Origin: Micromonospora narathiwatensis
GTDB lineage: Bacteria > Actinomycetota > Actinomycetes > Mycobacteriales > Micromonosporaceae
Direction: 5' to 3'
DNA: 64,000 nucleotides
Assembly: GCF_900089605.1 (NCBI RefSeq)
Contig: NZ_LT594324.1
Location: 1,860,001-1,924,000 of the forward strand
How positions within the stretch are numbered: the first letter of the stretch is position 1; every line of letters begins with the position of its first letter. Below, one piece after another: positions 24,480 to 34,242 of this stretch. Under the pieces are notes generated by a model. It was not told the DNA's origin. It did not search any database and saw only the letters and a list, made by a program, of their open reading frames with translations. Both the position numbers and the translations under genes were made by a program.

Positions 24480-26431
24480 TGACCGAACTGCTCTCGCCGA
24501 AGCCCACCGGGTCAGTCGTCGCCGCCCCGCCGGTGGGCGAAGCGCCGGCCGACGCCGCCCGGGAAGCCCTGCGCCGCGCCCGCGAGCACCTGCTCGGGTT
24601 GCAGGACGAAGCCGGCTGGTGGAAGGGCGACCTGGCCACCAACGTCACGATGGACGCCGAGGACCTCCTGCTGCGGCAGTTCCTCGGCATCCGCACCGCG
24701 GAGCAGACCGCCGAGTCGGCCCGGTGGATCCGTTCCCAGCAGCGACCGGACGGCTCCTGGGCCCTCTTCCACGGCGGCCCGGGAGACCTGTCCACCACGA
24801 TCGAGGCGTACCTCGCGCTGCGGCTGGCCAATGACCGGCCCGACGCGCCGCACATGGCGAGCGCGGCCGCGTTCGTCCGTGAGCACGGCGGGTTGGCCGC
24901 CAGCCGCGTCTTCACCCGCTTCTGGCTGGCCCTGTTCGGCCACTGGCCCTGGTCCCGGCTGCCCGCCGTGCCGCCCGAGCTGGTGCTGCTGCCGCCCTGG
25001 ATGCCGTTCAACATCTACGACTTCGCCTGCTGGGCCCGGCAGACCATCGTCCCGCTGTCCATCGTCCGCGCGCTGCGCCCGGTGCGGGACCTCGGCTTCA
25101 CCGTCCACGAACTGCACGTCGCCGCCGCGCCACCACGGCCACCCCGGCTGCTCTCCCGGCCGGGCGTGCTGCACCGCCTGGACCGGCTCGCCGCCGGCTA
25201 CGAGCGGATCGCCCGTGGCCCGCTGCGCCGCAACGCGCTGCGCCGGGCCGCCGAGTGGATCGTGGCGCGCCAGGAGGCCGACGGATCGTGGGGCGGGATC
25301 CAGCCACCCTGGGTGTACTCGTTGATGGCGCTGCACCTGCTCGGCTACCCGCTGGACCACCCGGTGCTGCGCAGCGGCCTGGCCGGGCTGGACGGGTTCA
25401 CGGTGCGCCAGCCGGGCCCGGACGGCCCGATGCGCTGGCTGGAGGCCTGCCAGTCACCGGTCTGGGACACCGCGCTCGCCGTCACCGCGCTCTCCGACGC
25501 CGGACTGCCGGCCGGGCATCCCGCCCTGAACCGGGCCGGTACCTGGCTGCTCAGCGAGGAGATCCGGGTCCGCGGCGACTGGGCGGTCCGCCGGCCGCAC
25601 ACCCCGGCCGGTGGCTGGGCCTTCGAGTTCGACAACGACGGGTACGCCGACACCGACGACACCGCCGAGGTGATCATGGCGTTGCGGCGTACCGACCTGC
25701 CGGCCGACGGGGCCGTGCTGCGGGCGACCCGGTGGCTGCTCGGCATGCAGTGCCGCGACGGCGGCTGGGCCGCCTTCGACGCCGACAACACCCGGGAGGT
25801 GCTCGGCGACCTCCCGTTCTGCGACTTCGGCGAGGTCATCGACCCGCCCAGCGCCGACGTGACCGCGCACATCGTCGAGGCGCTGGCGGCGGAGAACTTC
25901 GCCGACACGGTGCCGGTACGCCGGGGCGTGGCCTGGCTGCTGCGGACGCAGGAGCCGGACGGGTCCTGGTTCGGCCGCTGGGGGGCCAACCACGTCTACG
26001 GCACCGGGGCGGTGGTGCCGGCCCTGGTGGCCGCCGGCCTGCGGCCCGGGCACCCGGCGATCCGCCGGGCCGTCGACTGGCTGCTCTCGCACCAGAATCC
26101 CGACGGCGGGTGGGGCGAGGACCTGCGCTCGTACCGGGACCCGGCCTGGATCGGCTGCGGCGAGTCCACCGCGTCGCAGACCGCGTGGGCGCTGCTGGCG
26201 CTGCACGCCGCCGGTCACGGATCGGGGGAGGCGGCCACTCGCGGGGTGCGCTGGCTGGTCGACACCCAGCGCCCGGACGGCGGCTGGGACGAGCCGCAGT
26301 ACACCGGTACCGGCTTCCCCGGCGACTTCTACATCAACTACGGCCTGTACCGGCTGGTCTTCCCGATCAGCGCTCTCGGCCGGATCCTGGACGCGCGCGC
26401 CACCGGCCTCGACGCCGAGGCACTGCCGTGA
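24479..26431 (+). CDS. shc: Squalene-hopene cyclase
   Basis: This 650-residue enzyme cyclises squalene to hopene or hopanol at the membrane surface. The catalytic DXDD motif is D391-T-D-D394 in the [10 protein letters not shown] segment. Several QW repeats are visible, including [44 protein letters not shown] and [10 protein letters not shown], spaced along an all-alpha double barrel. The [14 protein letters not shown] and [12 protein letters not shown] segments near the C-terminus are diagnostic. Length is normal for bacterial SHC. The ATG at 24479 shares one base with the upstream stop, and the stop overlaps the next GTG by 4 nt. Confidence 0.95.
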   Translation: MTELLSPKPTGSVVAAPPVGEAPADAAREALRRAREHLLGLQDEAGWWKGDLATNVTMDAEDLLLRQFLGIRTAEQTAESARWIRSQQRPDGSWALFHGGPGDLSTTIEAYLALRLANDRPDAPHMASAAAFVREHGGLAASRVFTRFWLALFGHWPWSRLPAVPPELVLLPPWMPFNIYDFACWARQTIVPLSIVRALRPVRDLGFTVHELHVAAAPPRPPRLLSRPGVLHRLDRLAAGYERIARGPLRRNALRRAAEWIVARQEADGSWGGIQPPWVYSLMALHLLGYPLDHPVLRSGLAGLDGFTVRQPGPDGPMRWLEACQSPVWDTALAVTALSDAGLPAGHPALNRAGTWLLSEEIRVRGDWAVRRPHTPAGGWAFEFDNDGYADTDDTAEVIMALRRTDLPADGAVLRATRWLLGMQCRDGGWAAFDADNTREVLGDLPFCDFGEVIDPPSADVTAHIVEALAAENFADTVPVRRGVAWLLRTQEPDGSWFGRWGANHVYGTGAVVPALVAAGLRPGHPAIRRAVDWLLSHQNPDGGWGEDLRSYRDPAWIGCGESTASQTAWALLALHAAGHGSGEAATRGVRWLVDTQRPDGGWDEPQYTGTGFPGDFYINYGLYRLVFPISALGRILDARATGLDAEALP

Positions 26432-27981
26432 CCGCACCGCTGGACGGTCCGCCCTGGACGCTGTACGCGCCGATGCGTCTGGAGGCCTCGGCGCTGCGGC
26501 GCGGGCTGGCCCACCACGCCTCGTCCGGGCGGCCGACGCTGCGCCGTACCGGCGTCGGGCCGCGGCGGGCCCGGGCGGTTGCCGCCCGGCGCCCGGCCGG
26601 GAGCGCCCCGGTCGCCGTCGCCGGGATTGGCGGCGGACTGGCCGCCGGGCTGGCGCCCGGCGACGTCGTGGTGGCCAGCGAGGTACGCGTGGACCCGTCG
26701 GCGCACGACGGCCCCGCACGGGTGGTGCTCCTGCCGGACGCTCCCCTCCTCGCCGCGGCCCTGCGCCGCCGCGGGTTGCGGGTGCACGTCGGGCCCGTGC
26801 TCAGCACCGACCGGCTGGTCGACGGCGCGGCCCGGGCCCGGCTGGCCGCGACCGGCGCGCTGGTGGCCGACTGCGAGTCGGCGTGGTTGCTGGCCGGACG
26901 CGGCGAGCGGCCCGCGGCCTGTGTCCGGGTGGTCGCCGACCCCGCGGCCGGGTCGCTGTACCGGCCGGCCACGCTCCGCCGGATCCGCACCGCGCTGGCC
27001 GTGTTGCCCGTCGTGGCGGCGGCGCTGTCCGAGTGGGCGGCGGCGAGCAGCCTGCGGCAGGTCGTGCTGGCCTCGCCCCGTTCGTTCTGCGCCGGGGTGG
27101 AGCGGGCCATCGCCGTGGTGGAGCAGGCGCTGCGCCAGCACGGCCCGCCGGTCTACGTCCGTAAGCAGATCGTGCACAACGCCCGGGTCGTGGCCGACCT
27201 GCGGGCCCGCGGGGCGGTCTTCGTGGACGAACTCGACGAGGTGCCGGACGGCGGCCTGACGGTCTTCTCCGCGCACGGGGTGGCGCCCGCGGTACGCCAG
27301 GCGGCGGCCGACCGGCGGCTGCCGGTGATCGACGCGACCTGCCCGCTGGTGGCGAAGGTGCACGCGGAGGCGCGCCGGTTCGCCGGCCGGGGCGACACCG
27401 TGCTGCTGATCGGGCACGCCGGCCACGAGGAGACCGACGGAACGCTCGGCGAGGCGCCCGGACGGATCCGCCTGGTGCCCGACCCGGCCGCGGCCGAGAC
27501 GGTGCGGGTGGACGACCCGGATCGGGTGTCCTACCTGGTGCAGACCACCCTCGCGACCGACGAGGCGACCGGGGTCGCCGAGGCCCTGCGCCGCCGGTTC
27601 CCGGCGCTGACCGGGCCCGGCTCCGACGACATCTGCTACGCCACCACCAACCGGCAGCAGGCCGTCATCGAGGTCGCCGCCCAGGCCGACGTCGTCCTGG
27701 TCGTCGGCTCGGACAACTCCTCGAACTCCCGCCGACTGGTGGAGGTCGCCGAGCGGGCCGGCGCACGGGCGTACCTGGTCGAGGACGTGAGCCGGGTGGA
27801 CCTGCGGTGGCTGGCCGAGGCCGCGACGGTCGGCGTCTCCGCCGGCGCCTCGGCGCCGCCCGCGTTGGTCGACGAGGTCGTCGCCGCGCTCACCGGGCTG
27901 GGGGCGAGGGAGGTGAGCGAGCACACCACGACCGTCGAGGACGTCGCTTTCACCCTGCCGAAGGAGGTACGTCAGCCGTGA
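26428..27981 (+). CDS. Fusion of HpnG-like nucleosidase and IspH (HMBPP reductase)
   Basis: This 517-residue protein has two domains. Residues 1 to about 205 resemble the phosphorylase-family nucleosidase HpnG, with [20 protein letters not shown] and [12 protein letters not shown]; HpnG removes adenine from adenosylhopane. From about residue 210 a complete IspH follows. Its 4Fe-4S cysteines are C221 (SFCAGVERA), the [11 protein letters not shown] cysteine and the [12 protein letters not shown] cysteine. The [11 protein letters not shown] glutamate and SSNSRRL are also present. IspH makes IPP and DMAPP from HMBPP. No stop or start codon with a ribosome site separates the domains. The GTG at 26428 overlaps the shc stop. 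Fusion in one frame is seen; bifunctionality is inferred. Confidence 0.88.
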   Translation: MTAPLDGPPWTLYAPMRLEASALRRGLAHHASSGRPTLRRTGVGPRRARAVAARRPAGSAPVAVAGIGGGLAAGLAPGDVVVASEVRVDPSAHDGPARVVLLPDAPLLAAALRRRGLRVHVGPVLSTDRLVDGAARARLAATGALVADCESAWLLAGRGERPAACVRVVADPAAGSLYRPATLRRIRTALAVLPVVAAALSEWAAASSLRQVVLASPRSFCAGVERAIAVVEQALRQHGPPVYVRKQIVHNARVVADLRARGAVFVDELDEVPDGGLTVFSAHGVAPAVRQAAADRRLPVIDATCPLVAKVHAEARRFAGRGDTVLLIGHAGHEETDGTLGEAPGRIRLVPDPAAAETVRVDDPDRVSYLVQTTLATDEATGVAEALRRRFPALTGPGSDDICYATTNRQQAVIEVAAQADVVLVVGSDNSSNSRRLVEVAERAGARAYLVEDVSRVDLRWLAEAATVGVSAGASAPPALVDEVVAALTGLGAREVSEHTTTVEDVAFTLPKEVRQP

Positions 27982-28979
27982 GCATGCCGTTGCGCCAGAG
28001 CCTGCGGATCGCCAGCTACCTGATGGAACAGAAGATGCGCGGCCGTAAACAGTTCCCGCTGCTGCTGGAACTGGAGCCGCTGTTCGCCTGCAACCTCAAG
28101 TGCGCGGGCTGCGGCAAGATCCAGCAGCCGGCGAACCTGTTGAAGCGCCGGATGCCGGTGGAGCAGGCCCTCGCCGCCGTGGCGGAGTGCGGTGCTCCGA
28201 TGATCTCCATCGCCGGCGGCGAGCCGCTCATGCATCCGGAGATCCACACCCTCGTCGCCGAGTTGGTGCGGCGCAAGAAGTACGTCTTCCTGTGCACCAA
28301 CGCCGTCCTGCTGCCGAAGCACATCGACAAGTTCCGGCCGTCGCCGTACTTCGCGTTCACCGTGCACATCGACGGGCTGCGGGAGCGGCACGACGCGGCG
28401 GTGTGCAAGGACGGCGTGTTCGACGCCGCGGTGGCCGCCGTGCGGGAGGCCAAGGGGCGCGGCTTCCGGGTCACCACCAACACCACCTTCTTCAACACCG
28501 ACACCCCGCAGACCGTCATCGAGGTGCTCGACTACCTCAACGACGACCTGGGCGTGGACGAGATGATGCTCTCCCCGGCGTACGCCTACGAGCGGGCGCC
28601 GGACCAGGAGCACTTCCTGGGCGTCACGGAGACCCGCGAACTGTTCCGCAAGGCGTTCGCCGGGGGCCGGCGCCGCCGCTGGCGGCTCAACCACTCGCCG
28701 CTGTTCCTGGACTTCCTGGAGGGGCGGGTGGACTTCCCCTGCACGGCCTGGGCGATCCCGTCGTACTCGCTGCTGGGCTGGCAGCGGCCCTGCTACCTGA
28801 TGGCCGACGGCTACGCCGCCAGCTACCGGGAGCTGCTGGACTCGACCGACTGGGACAGCTACGGCCGGGGCCGTGACGCCCGCTGCGCGAACTGCATGGC
28901 GCACTGCGGGTACGAGCCGACCGCCGTGCTGGCCACCATGTCCTCGCTGCGCCAGTCGCTGCGCGCCATGCGCAACTGA
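27978..28979 (+). CDS. hpnH: Adenosyl-hopene transferase HpnH (radical SAM)
   Basis: This 333-residue radical SAM enzyme carries the cluster-binding motif CNLKCAGC near residue 40, followed by [13 protein letters not shown], which contacts SAM. The sequence matches HpnH closely, including the CTNAVLL and [10 protein letters not shown] segments and the C-terminal cysteine group [15 protein letters not shown]. It adds the 5'-deoxyadenosyl radical to diploptene to make adenosylhopane, the first step of C35 hopanoid side chains. AAGGAGG at 27961 lies 10 nt before the GTG, which overlaps the upstream stop by 4 nt. It is the last gene of the operon. Confidence 0.95.
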   Translation: MSMPLRQSLRIASYLMEQKMRGRKQFPLLLELEPLFACNLKCAGCGKIQQPANLLKRRMPVEQALAAVAECGAPMISIAGGEPLMHPEIHTLVAELVRRKKYVFLCTNAVLLPKHIDKFRPSPYFAFTVHIDGLRERHDAAVCKDGVFDAAVAAVREAKGRGFRVTTNTTFFNTDTPQTVIEVLDYLNDDLGVDEMMLSPAYAYERAPDQEHFLGVTETRELFRKAFAGGRRRRWRLNHSPLFLDFLEGRVDFPCTAWAIPSYSLLGWQRPCYLMADGYAASYRELLDSTDWDSYGRGRDARCANCMAHCGYEPTAVLATMSSLRQSLRAMRN

Positions 28980-29023
28980 CGTTCCGCGCCCGACTGCCCG
29001 TTCCCGGGCGACTGGCGAACCGG

Positions 29024-29773
29024 TCAGCCGAAGCGCGCCGCCAGGCGCCGGTAGACCGCCGGTTGCAGCCCGCGTACCGCCACCGGCAGGCGTAGCCAGC
29101 CCGGCACGTAGACCTCGGCCCGGTCCCGGACGATCGCGTCGGCCAGCGCGTCGGCCACCCGTTCCGGCGGCAGCGGCCGGGGCCGGCGACGGCGGTACGC
29201 CTGCCCCCGGCGGGCGAAGAACGGCGTGTCGACCACCCCGGGTACGACCACGCTCACGGTGATCCGGTGGCGGGCCAGTTCCGGCCGGAGGCTCTGCGCG
29301 AAGATGTCCAGACCGGCCTTGCTGGCCGCGTAGACGGCCTCCTCGGCCACCCCGAGCCGGCCGGCGATCGAGCCCACGAAGGCCAGGTGGCCGCCGTGGC
29401 GGCGCATCCCGGGCAGCACCGCCCGGGTCAGCTCGATGGGCGCGCGCAGGTTCACCGCGAGCAGCTCGTCGGCGACCGTGTCCGGCATCTCGGCGAACCG
29501 GCCGGCCCACCCGACACCGGCGTTGTTGACCAGCACGTCGACTCGCGGGTGCCGGTCGAGGACCCGGTCGGCCAGGTCCCGTCCGGCGCCGGGTCGGGCC
29601 AGATCGGCCGGCAGCGCGGCGGCGCCGGTCTCGGCGGCGAGCCGGGCGAGCCGTTCCGGGTCGCGCCCGGCGGCCAGCACCCGGCTGCCCGCCCGGGTGA
29701 GCCGCCGCACCACCGCCGCTCCGATGCCGGATGAGGCGCCGGTGACGAGGACCACCGCGCCGGTCAGGCGCAC
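29024..29773 (-). CDS. Short-chain dehydrogenase/reductase
   Basis: This 249-residue SDR has the classical features: the TGASSGIG cofactor loop near residue 10, NNAGVG near residue 85, the catalytic serine in FVGSIAGRLG, and the YAASK catalytic pair near residue 150. The C-terminal extension (VPGWLRLPVAVRGLQPAVYR) is hydrophobic and similar to lipid-acting SDRs. The GTG at 29773 lies inside the end of the upstream glycosyltransferase-acyltransferase gene, overlapping it by 10 nt, so the two are coupled. A role in lipid reduction is inferred from that coupling. The family also includes many steroid and sugar dehydrogenases. Confidence 0.85.
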   Translation of the reverse strand: MRLTGAVVLVTGASSGIGAAVVRRLTRAGSRVLAAGRDPERLARLAAETGAAALPADLARPGAGRDLADRVLDRHPRVDVLVNNAGVGWAGRFAEMPDTVADELLAVNLRAPIELTRAVLPGMRRHGGHLAFVGSIAGRLGVAEEAVYAASKAGLDIFAQSLRPELARHRITVSVVVPGVVDTPFFARRGQAYRRRRPRPLPPERVADALADAIVRDRAEVYVPGWLRLPVAVRGLQPAVYRRLAARFG

Positions 29774-32409
29774 CGCGGGACCCCCGGCGGCGCCGGTCCC
29801 GTCCGGCGCTGCCCGGCCGGCTCGCCGTCCGGGGCCCGGTCCGCCGACCCGTCGCCGGGCCCGCTGCCGCCGCCCGCGTCGACGTCGATCTCGTGGAGCA
29901 GCTCGGCCAGGCCGGCGCGCAGGGCGGTGACGAACGCGTCGCCGGTGTCGGCCAGCGACTCGTCCATCAGCACGCCGATCTCGAAGGTCCTCCGGCACCG
30001 CAGCACCCCGATGCCGAGCGGTACGCCCTCCGCCAGGGCGACCACCGGGGTGGGGGCCAGCAGCGGGGCGCCGGCGAGCAGCCGGATGTCCCACGGCAGC
30101 GCCATGTAGGACACGATGACGTTCTGATGCCGGCTGGTGTAGACGCGCCGGGCGAATGCGGCGTGCAGCGGCGTGGGAAGGACGCCCATCGCCCGCATGA
30201 CCAGGCCGGCCGCCTCGGCTTCCCCGCTGTCCAGCGCGGTGCGCAGCGAGTGCCGTACGGCGGCGACCCGGTCCCGCGCCGAGAGCCGCCGCCCCAACGG
30301 CAGGTCGAGGGTGACCGCCCCGGTCCAGTTGCCCTGGGTGGGAGCCCGCCGTCGTGGGTTCCGGGAAACCGCGAACATCGCCCGTAGCCGCGGCGGCGTG
30401 CCGGCCGGCTGGACGACGCCCAGCGCCGCGGCGGTGAGCGCGAGCATCAGGTCACTGGCGTGCGCCCGGCAGGCGCGGGCCGCGCGCAGCACCTCGGCGG
30501 CCGGCAGGGTCGCGGTGACCAGCCGGCGCTCCGGCGAACCGGCCGGACGGTTGAACCCGGTGGCCGGCGCCGGCCCCTGCGTGGCCAACCGGGCCAGGCC
30601 GCGCGCGGCGAGCCTGAGCTGGCGGACCGTCTCGCCCCGCTCGGGTGGGGCGATCGCCGCGGGCTCGGGCGTGCCCGGCACCGTCCGCGCCGCGCCGTCG
30701 GGGCGGTCGAGCAGCCGTCCGATGACGCCGATCACGGACATCCCGTCCGCGAGGCAGTGGTGCAGTTTCACCGCCACCCGGGTACGCCCGTCCGGCAGGC
30801 CGCTGATCAGCAGGATCCGCCAGAGCGGCCGGTCGGCGGCCAGCGGCTGGGACCAGAACCGGTCCAGGGCGGCTCCGCCGTCGTCGCCGGGGCCGACGGT
30901 GACCTCGTCGAGGTGGTCGGCGGGATCGACGTACCGGTCCACCACCCAGCCGGGCCGGCGCCAGCGGCCCCGGTCGACCAGGCGGCGGCGCAGGGTGGCG
31001 ATGACGGGCAGCCGCCGGGCCAGCAGGGCGGTGAGATCCGCCGCGGTGAGCGCCCGGCCGTCGGTCCGGGGGCCGAGCGCCAGCACGGTGCCGATGTGCT
31101 GGGCCACCGTCTTCGACTGCACGTGCAGGAAGAACGCGTCCTGGGACCGTAGCGGCCAGCTGGCCGGCCGGCGTACCGCCGGCGGACGGGTGTCACCCGC
31201 CGGGGCCCGCGTGTCGGCCACCGCGGGCAGTCCGAGGTCCGGCAGGTGCGGGTGGGCCGCGGCCGTCGTCCGGTCGGTGGCCTGCCGGCCGACGAGCCGG
31301 CTGCGGACGCTGGCGACGAGGGCGTTCGGACTGCTGGCCGTCTCGGCCAGGCCGGCGGCGCTCATCAGTGCCGCGTTGGCCACGCCGTGCGCGGCGATGG
31401 GCCGGTACATCACGATCGGGGTGCCGGTGGCCCATGCCTCCAGGGCGGTGGCCCCGCCCGCGTTGGTCACCACCAGCCGGGCCGCCCGCAGCAGCGTCGG
31501 CATGTCGTCGACCCAACGCCGCACCAGCAGCCGGGTGGCCGGCAGGCGAAGCGCGCCCAACCGGGCGACGAGTCGCTCGTTGTGTCCGCACACGGCGACC
31601 ACCTGCACCGCGTCGCCGATGCCGACCAGCGCCTGGATGGCCTCCTCGACGTGCCCGAAGCCGTACGAGCCGCAGGCCACCACCACCGCCGCCCGGGTCG
31701 GATCGAGGCCCGCGCGCCGGGCCGCCTCGGCCCGGTCACCGGGGTGGAACCGGTCGAGCACCGGCGGCGCACACACCCCCAGGCGTACGCCCGGTGCGGC
31801 GACCGCCGCCACCGGGAGCGCCGCCGGATGGACCACCAGGTCCAGGTCGAGGTCGGCGTAGACCCAGGACGGGTGCGGCGCGAAGTCGCAGACCCATGCC
31901 CCGACCGGTACGCCGAGACCGCGACGCCGGCGCAGCCAGGCGAGTCCGGCGCTGCCCAGTGGATAGGTCGAGACGATCAGGTCCGGGTCGAAACCCTCGA
32001 TGACCGGGGCGAGTCGGCGGCCGGCCCAGGCCCCGGTGAACCACTTGGAGGCGGTGGCGAACCAGCGGTGCCGCCAGATCGACGCCCAGAAGAACTCGTA
32101 CAGCCACGGCGTGGCGGCGACGTTGGTGCGGTAGGTCCGCCGGAAGGAGCGGCCGACCCCCCGGCCCATCACGTCGAGGGTGTCCACCCAACCCACCCTG
32201 CTGCCCGGCCACAGCACACTCACCCGCTCGGCCAGGGCCCGCCCGGTGGCGTCGTGCCCGCCGCCGATGTTGGCCGACACGACCAGCACCCGTCGGGCGA
32301 TCGGCTCGGTGCCGCCGTCCGGTGTGCCCGAACCCGGGGCCTCGGCGCCGACCGTGGCGGTCGACTCTCCGACGGCCAGGGGCGGCGCGGGGCGCGTGGT
32401 CGCTGACAT
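29764..32409 (-). CDS. Fusion of MGDG-synthase-like glycosyltransferase and wax ester synthase/DGAT
   Basis: This 881-residue protein joins two lipid enzymes. Residues 40 to about 390 are a GT28/MGDG-synthase-like glycosyltransferase with SANIGGGHDATG at the acceptor site, VCDFAPHPSW, and the donor-site segment VVTNAGGATALEAWATG. After a proline-rich linker, a WS/DGAT domain runs from about residue 418 (RSQDAFFLHVQSKT). It has the catalytic HHCLADG motif near residue 550, which fits HHxxxDG, and a late NVIVSYMALPWDI stretch. Both families use diacylglycerol. GGGAG lies 8 nt before the ATG at 32409. The SDR gene downstream overlaps it. A frame shift is not needed to read through. Confidence 0.88.
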   Translation of the reverse strand: MSATTRPAPPLAVGESTATVGAEAPGSGTPDGGTEPIARRVLVVSANIGGGHDATGRALAERVSVLWPGSRVGWVDTLDVMGRGVGRSFRRTYRTNVAATPWLYEFFWASIWRHRWFATASKWFTGAWAGRRLAPVIEGFDPDLIVSTYPLGSAGLAWLRRRRGLGVPVGAWVCDFAPHPSWVYADLDLDLVVHPAALPVAAVAAPGVRLGVCAPPVLDRFHPGDRAEAARRAGLDPTRAAVVVACGSYGFGHVEEAIQALVGIGDAVQVVAVCGHNERLVARLGALRLPATRLLVRRWVDDMPTLLRAARLVVTNAGGATALEAWATGTPIVMYRPIAAHGVANAALMSAAGLAETASSPNALVASVRSRLVGRQATDRTTAAAHPHLPDLGLPAVADTRAPAGDTRPPAVRRPASWPLRSQDAFFLHVQSKTVAQHIGTVLALGPRTDGRALTAADLTALLARRLPVIATLRRRLVDRGRWRRPGWVVDRYVDPADHLDEVTVGPGDDGGAALDRFWSQPLAADRPLWRILLISGLPDGRTRVAVKLHHCLADGMSVIGVIGRLLDRPDGAARTVPGTPEPAAIAPPERGETVRQLRLAARGLARLATQGPAPATGFNRPAGSPERRLVTATLPAAEVLRAARACRAHASDLMLALTAAALGVVQPAGTPPRLRAMFAVSRNPRRRAPTQGNWTGAVTLDLPLGRRLSARDRVAAVRHSLRTALDSGEAEAAGLVMRAMGVLPTPLHAAFARRVYTSRHQNVIVSYMALPWDIRLLAGAPLLAPTPVVALAEGVPLGIGVLRCRRTFEIGVLMDESLADTGDAFVTALRAGLAELLHEIDVDAGGGSGPGDGSADRAPDGEPAGQRRTGPAPPGVPRCA

Positions 32410-32555
32410 GTCGGATGCTCCCAGGCAAGGCGCGGGGAGGGGCGTCCGGAGCGGCCCCTCGGAGGCGTTCATCAGCTTAACTGCTGCTTTGCCCAGATAT
32501 GGGATATCTTCGAAGATCAGACGCCCGTCGGGCGGCGGCGTGCCGGGGGAGTGCC

Positions 32556-33266
32556 ATGACAGGGGGATCACCGCGGACGGGGCGGGCGCGACGTCGCCCG
32601 CTGGGCGTACCCGTGCTGCGGCCGGTCCCCGGCGGCTGGTGGTTCGACGGCCTGCTGGTCGCCGCCCTCGCCGCGCTCACCGCGGCGCTGGTCTGGTGGT
32701 CGCCGCTGCTCGACGTGGACATCGCCGTACGGGACTGGTGCGACGGGCACCGCCCGGCGCCGGTGCGCGTGCTGATGGAAGCCTTCGACTACCTGGGGCA
32801 GGGCGGGGCGCTGATCGTCGTCACCCTGCTGGTGACCGCCTGGCTGGCCTGGCGCCACCGGACGGTGCGCCCCGTCATCCCGACCGGGCTGGCCCCGATC
32901 ATCAGTACACTGCTGATCGTCGGGCTGAAACGGTGGACCTCACGGGGCGCACCGCATCACGGCTCGGTGCACCTGTTCAGCCACGGCGTGGAGGAATTCT
33001 ACCCGTCGGGGCACGTCAGCAACGCGATCGTCTACTTCACCGTGCTGGCGATGCTGCTCGCGCCGTACCTGCCCGTGGCGGCTCGCCGTCTGGTGCAGTG
33101 GCTGCCCGGCGTGCTGACCTTCATCGGCACGACCTACCTGGGCTACCACTGGCTCACCGACAGCATCGGTGGATACCTGCTCGGGTTGCTGATCGCGCGG
33201 CTGCTCCTGCGGGTGCCGTGGCGGACCGTTCCACTCCCGCGCTGGCTGGACCGGCCGTCACCCTGA
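32556..33266 (+). CDS. PAP2-family membrane phosphatase
   Basis: This 236-residue membrane protein has about six hydrophobic helices and the three phosphatase motifs of the PAP2 superfamily: KRWTSRGAP (a variant of KxxxxxxRP), YPSGHVSN, and a late GTTYLGYHWLTD with its histidine and aspartate. Such enzymes dephosphorylate phosphatidate, isoprenyl diphosphates or related lipids at the membrane. GGGGGAG lies just before the ATG at 32556. It is divergent from the glycosyltransferase-DGAT fusion with about 145 bp between, so it could supply diacylglycerol to that enzyme. The last position of motif 1 is Ala-Pro rather than Arg-Pro, which is slightly unusual. Confidence 0.85.
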   Translation: MTGGSPRTGRARRRPLGVPVLRPVPGGWWFDGLLVAALAALTAALVWWSPLLDVDIAVRDWCDGHRPAPVRVLMEAFDYLGQGGALIVVTLLVTAWLAWRHRTVRPVIPTGLAPIISTLLIVGLKRWTSRGAPHHGSVHLFSHGVEEFYPSGHVSNAIVYFTVLAMLLAPYLPVAARRLVQWLPGVLTFIGTTYLGYHWLTDSIGGYLLGLLIARLLLRVPWRTVPLPRWLDRPSP

Positions 33267-33325
33267 CCGGTTGGGGCCGCCGCGACCGCGTCCACCCAGG
33301 CACGAGAATGGAGGCCAGCGAGCGC

Positions 33326-34207
33326 ATGGTGAGCGACGTGGGACAGTTGGCGGCCGGCGCCCCGCTGGCCGTCGGCGCCGCCGCGGCGTTCGGCGCGGCC
33401 TCGGTGCTCCAGTTCTGCGCCTCCCGCGCGGTGCCCGAGGAACGGGCCGGGCAGCCGAGGCTGCTCGTACGTCTGTTCCGGATTCGGAGCTGGCGCTGGT
33501 CCACGCTGCTCGCGGCGGCGGCCTTCGCCCTCCAGGTGGCGGCGTTGAGCCTGGTGCCGCTGCTGCTGGTGCAACCGCTGCTGGTGACCGGCCTGGTGTG
33601 GTACGTGCTGTTGTTCGGCGCGGTCCAGCACCACCGGCCGGACGCGCGGATTCTGCTCGAGTCGGGGTTGTGCCTGCTCGGGCTCGGCGCCTTCCTGGCG
33701 GTCGCGCAGCCCGCCCGCAGCCACGGCCACGGGTTCGAGTCGTTCGGGTCGGCCGCGCTGCTCGGCCTCGCGGTGGTGGTCACCGTGGGCGGGTGCCTGC
33801 TGAGCGCCCTCAGGCTGGGCCGCGAGTGGCGACCGTTGCCGCTGGCCGTCGCTGCCGGCATCTGCTACGGCGTCACCGCCGGGCTGATCAGCAGCCTCGG
33901 GCTGGAGTTCGAACCCAGCGCGCTGGCGGTGTTCGGCCAGTGGCAGACGTACGCGATCGCCGTGCTCGGACCGTTCGGCGTGCTGCTGAGCCAGAACGCC
34001 TACCAGGCCGGCCCGATGGGTGCCCCCGCCCTGGCCACGATCACCGTCATCGACCCGTTGGTGTCCATCGCGGTCGGGTTGCTCTGGCTGGACGAGGAGA
34101 TCAGGACCGGCCCCTGGATCGTGCTGGGGGAGGTGCTCTCGTTGGCGGTGGTGGTCGTCGCGGTCTCCCTGCTCGCCCGGCGGGCGCCCCACGTCGCCGG
34201 TGCGTAG
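33326..34207 (+). CDS. DMT-type membrane transporter
   Basis: This protein of about 293 residues has nine or ten hydrophobic helices in two similar halves and resembles the drug/metabolite transporter superfamily found in actinobacteria. Features include AAFGAASVLQFCASRAV at the first helix and ITVIDPLVSIAVGLLWLDEE near the end, the conserved last-repeat signature of EamA-like proteins. The substrate is unknown. I chose the ATG at 33326 because GGAGG lies 11 nt upstream; the ATG at 33308 is possible. It follows the phosphatase gene by about 60 bp on the same strand. Confidence 0.78.
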   Translation: MVSDVGQLAAGAPLAVGAAAAFGAASVLQFCASRAVPEERAGQPRLLVRLFRIRSWRWSTLLAAAAFALQVAALSLVPLLLVQPLLVTGLVWYVLLFGAVQHHRPDARILLESGLCLLGLGAFLAVAQPARSHGHGFESFGSAALLGLAVVVTVGGCLLSALRLGREWRPLPLAVAAGICYGVTAGLISSLGLEFEPSALAVFGQWQTYAIAVLGPFGVLLSQNAYQAGPMGAPALATITVIDPLVSIAVGLLWLDEEIRTGPWIVLGEVLSLAVVVVAVSLLARRAPHVAGA

Positions 34208-34242
34208 TGGCGTCGTCGGTCCCCGCCGGGTCCGGTGCACCG

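Noticed and set aside
28996..29009. Small hairpin after hpnH
   Set aside because: Only 5 bp of stem can be placed, which is too weak to call a terminator although one is expected between these convergent genes.
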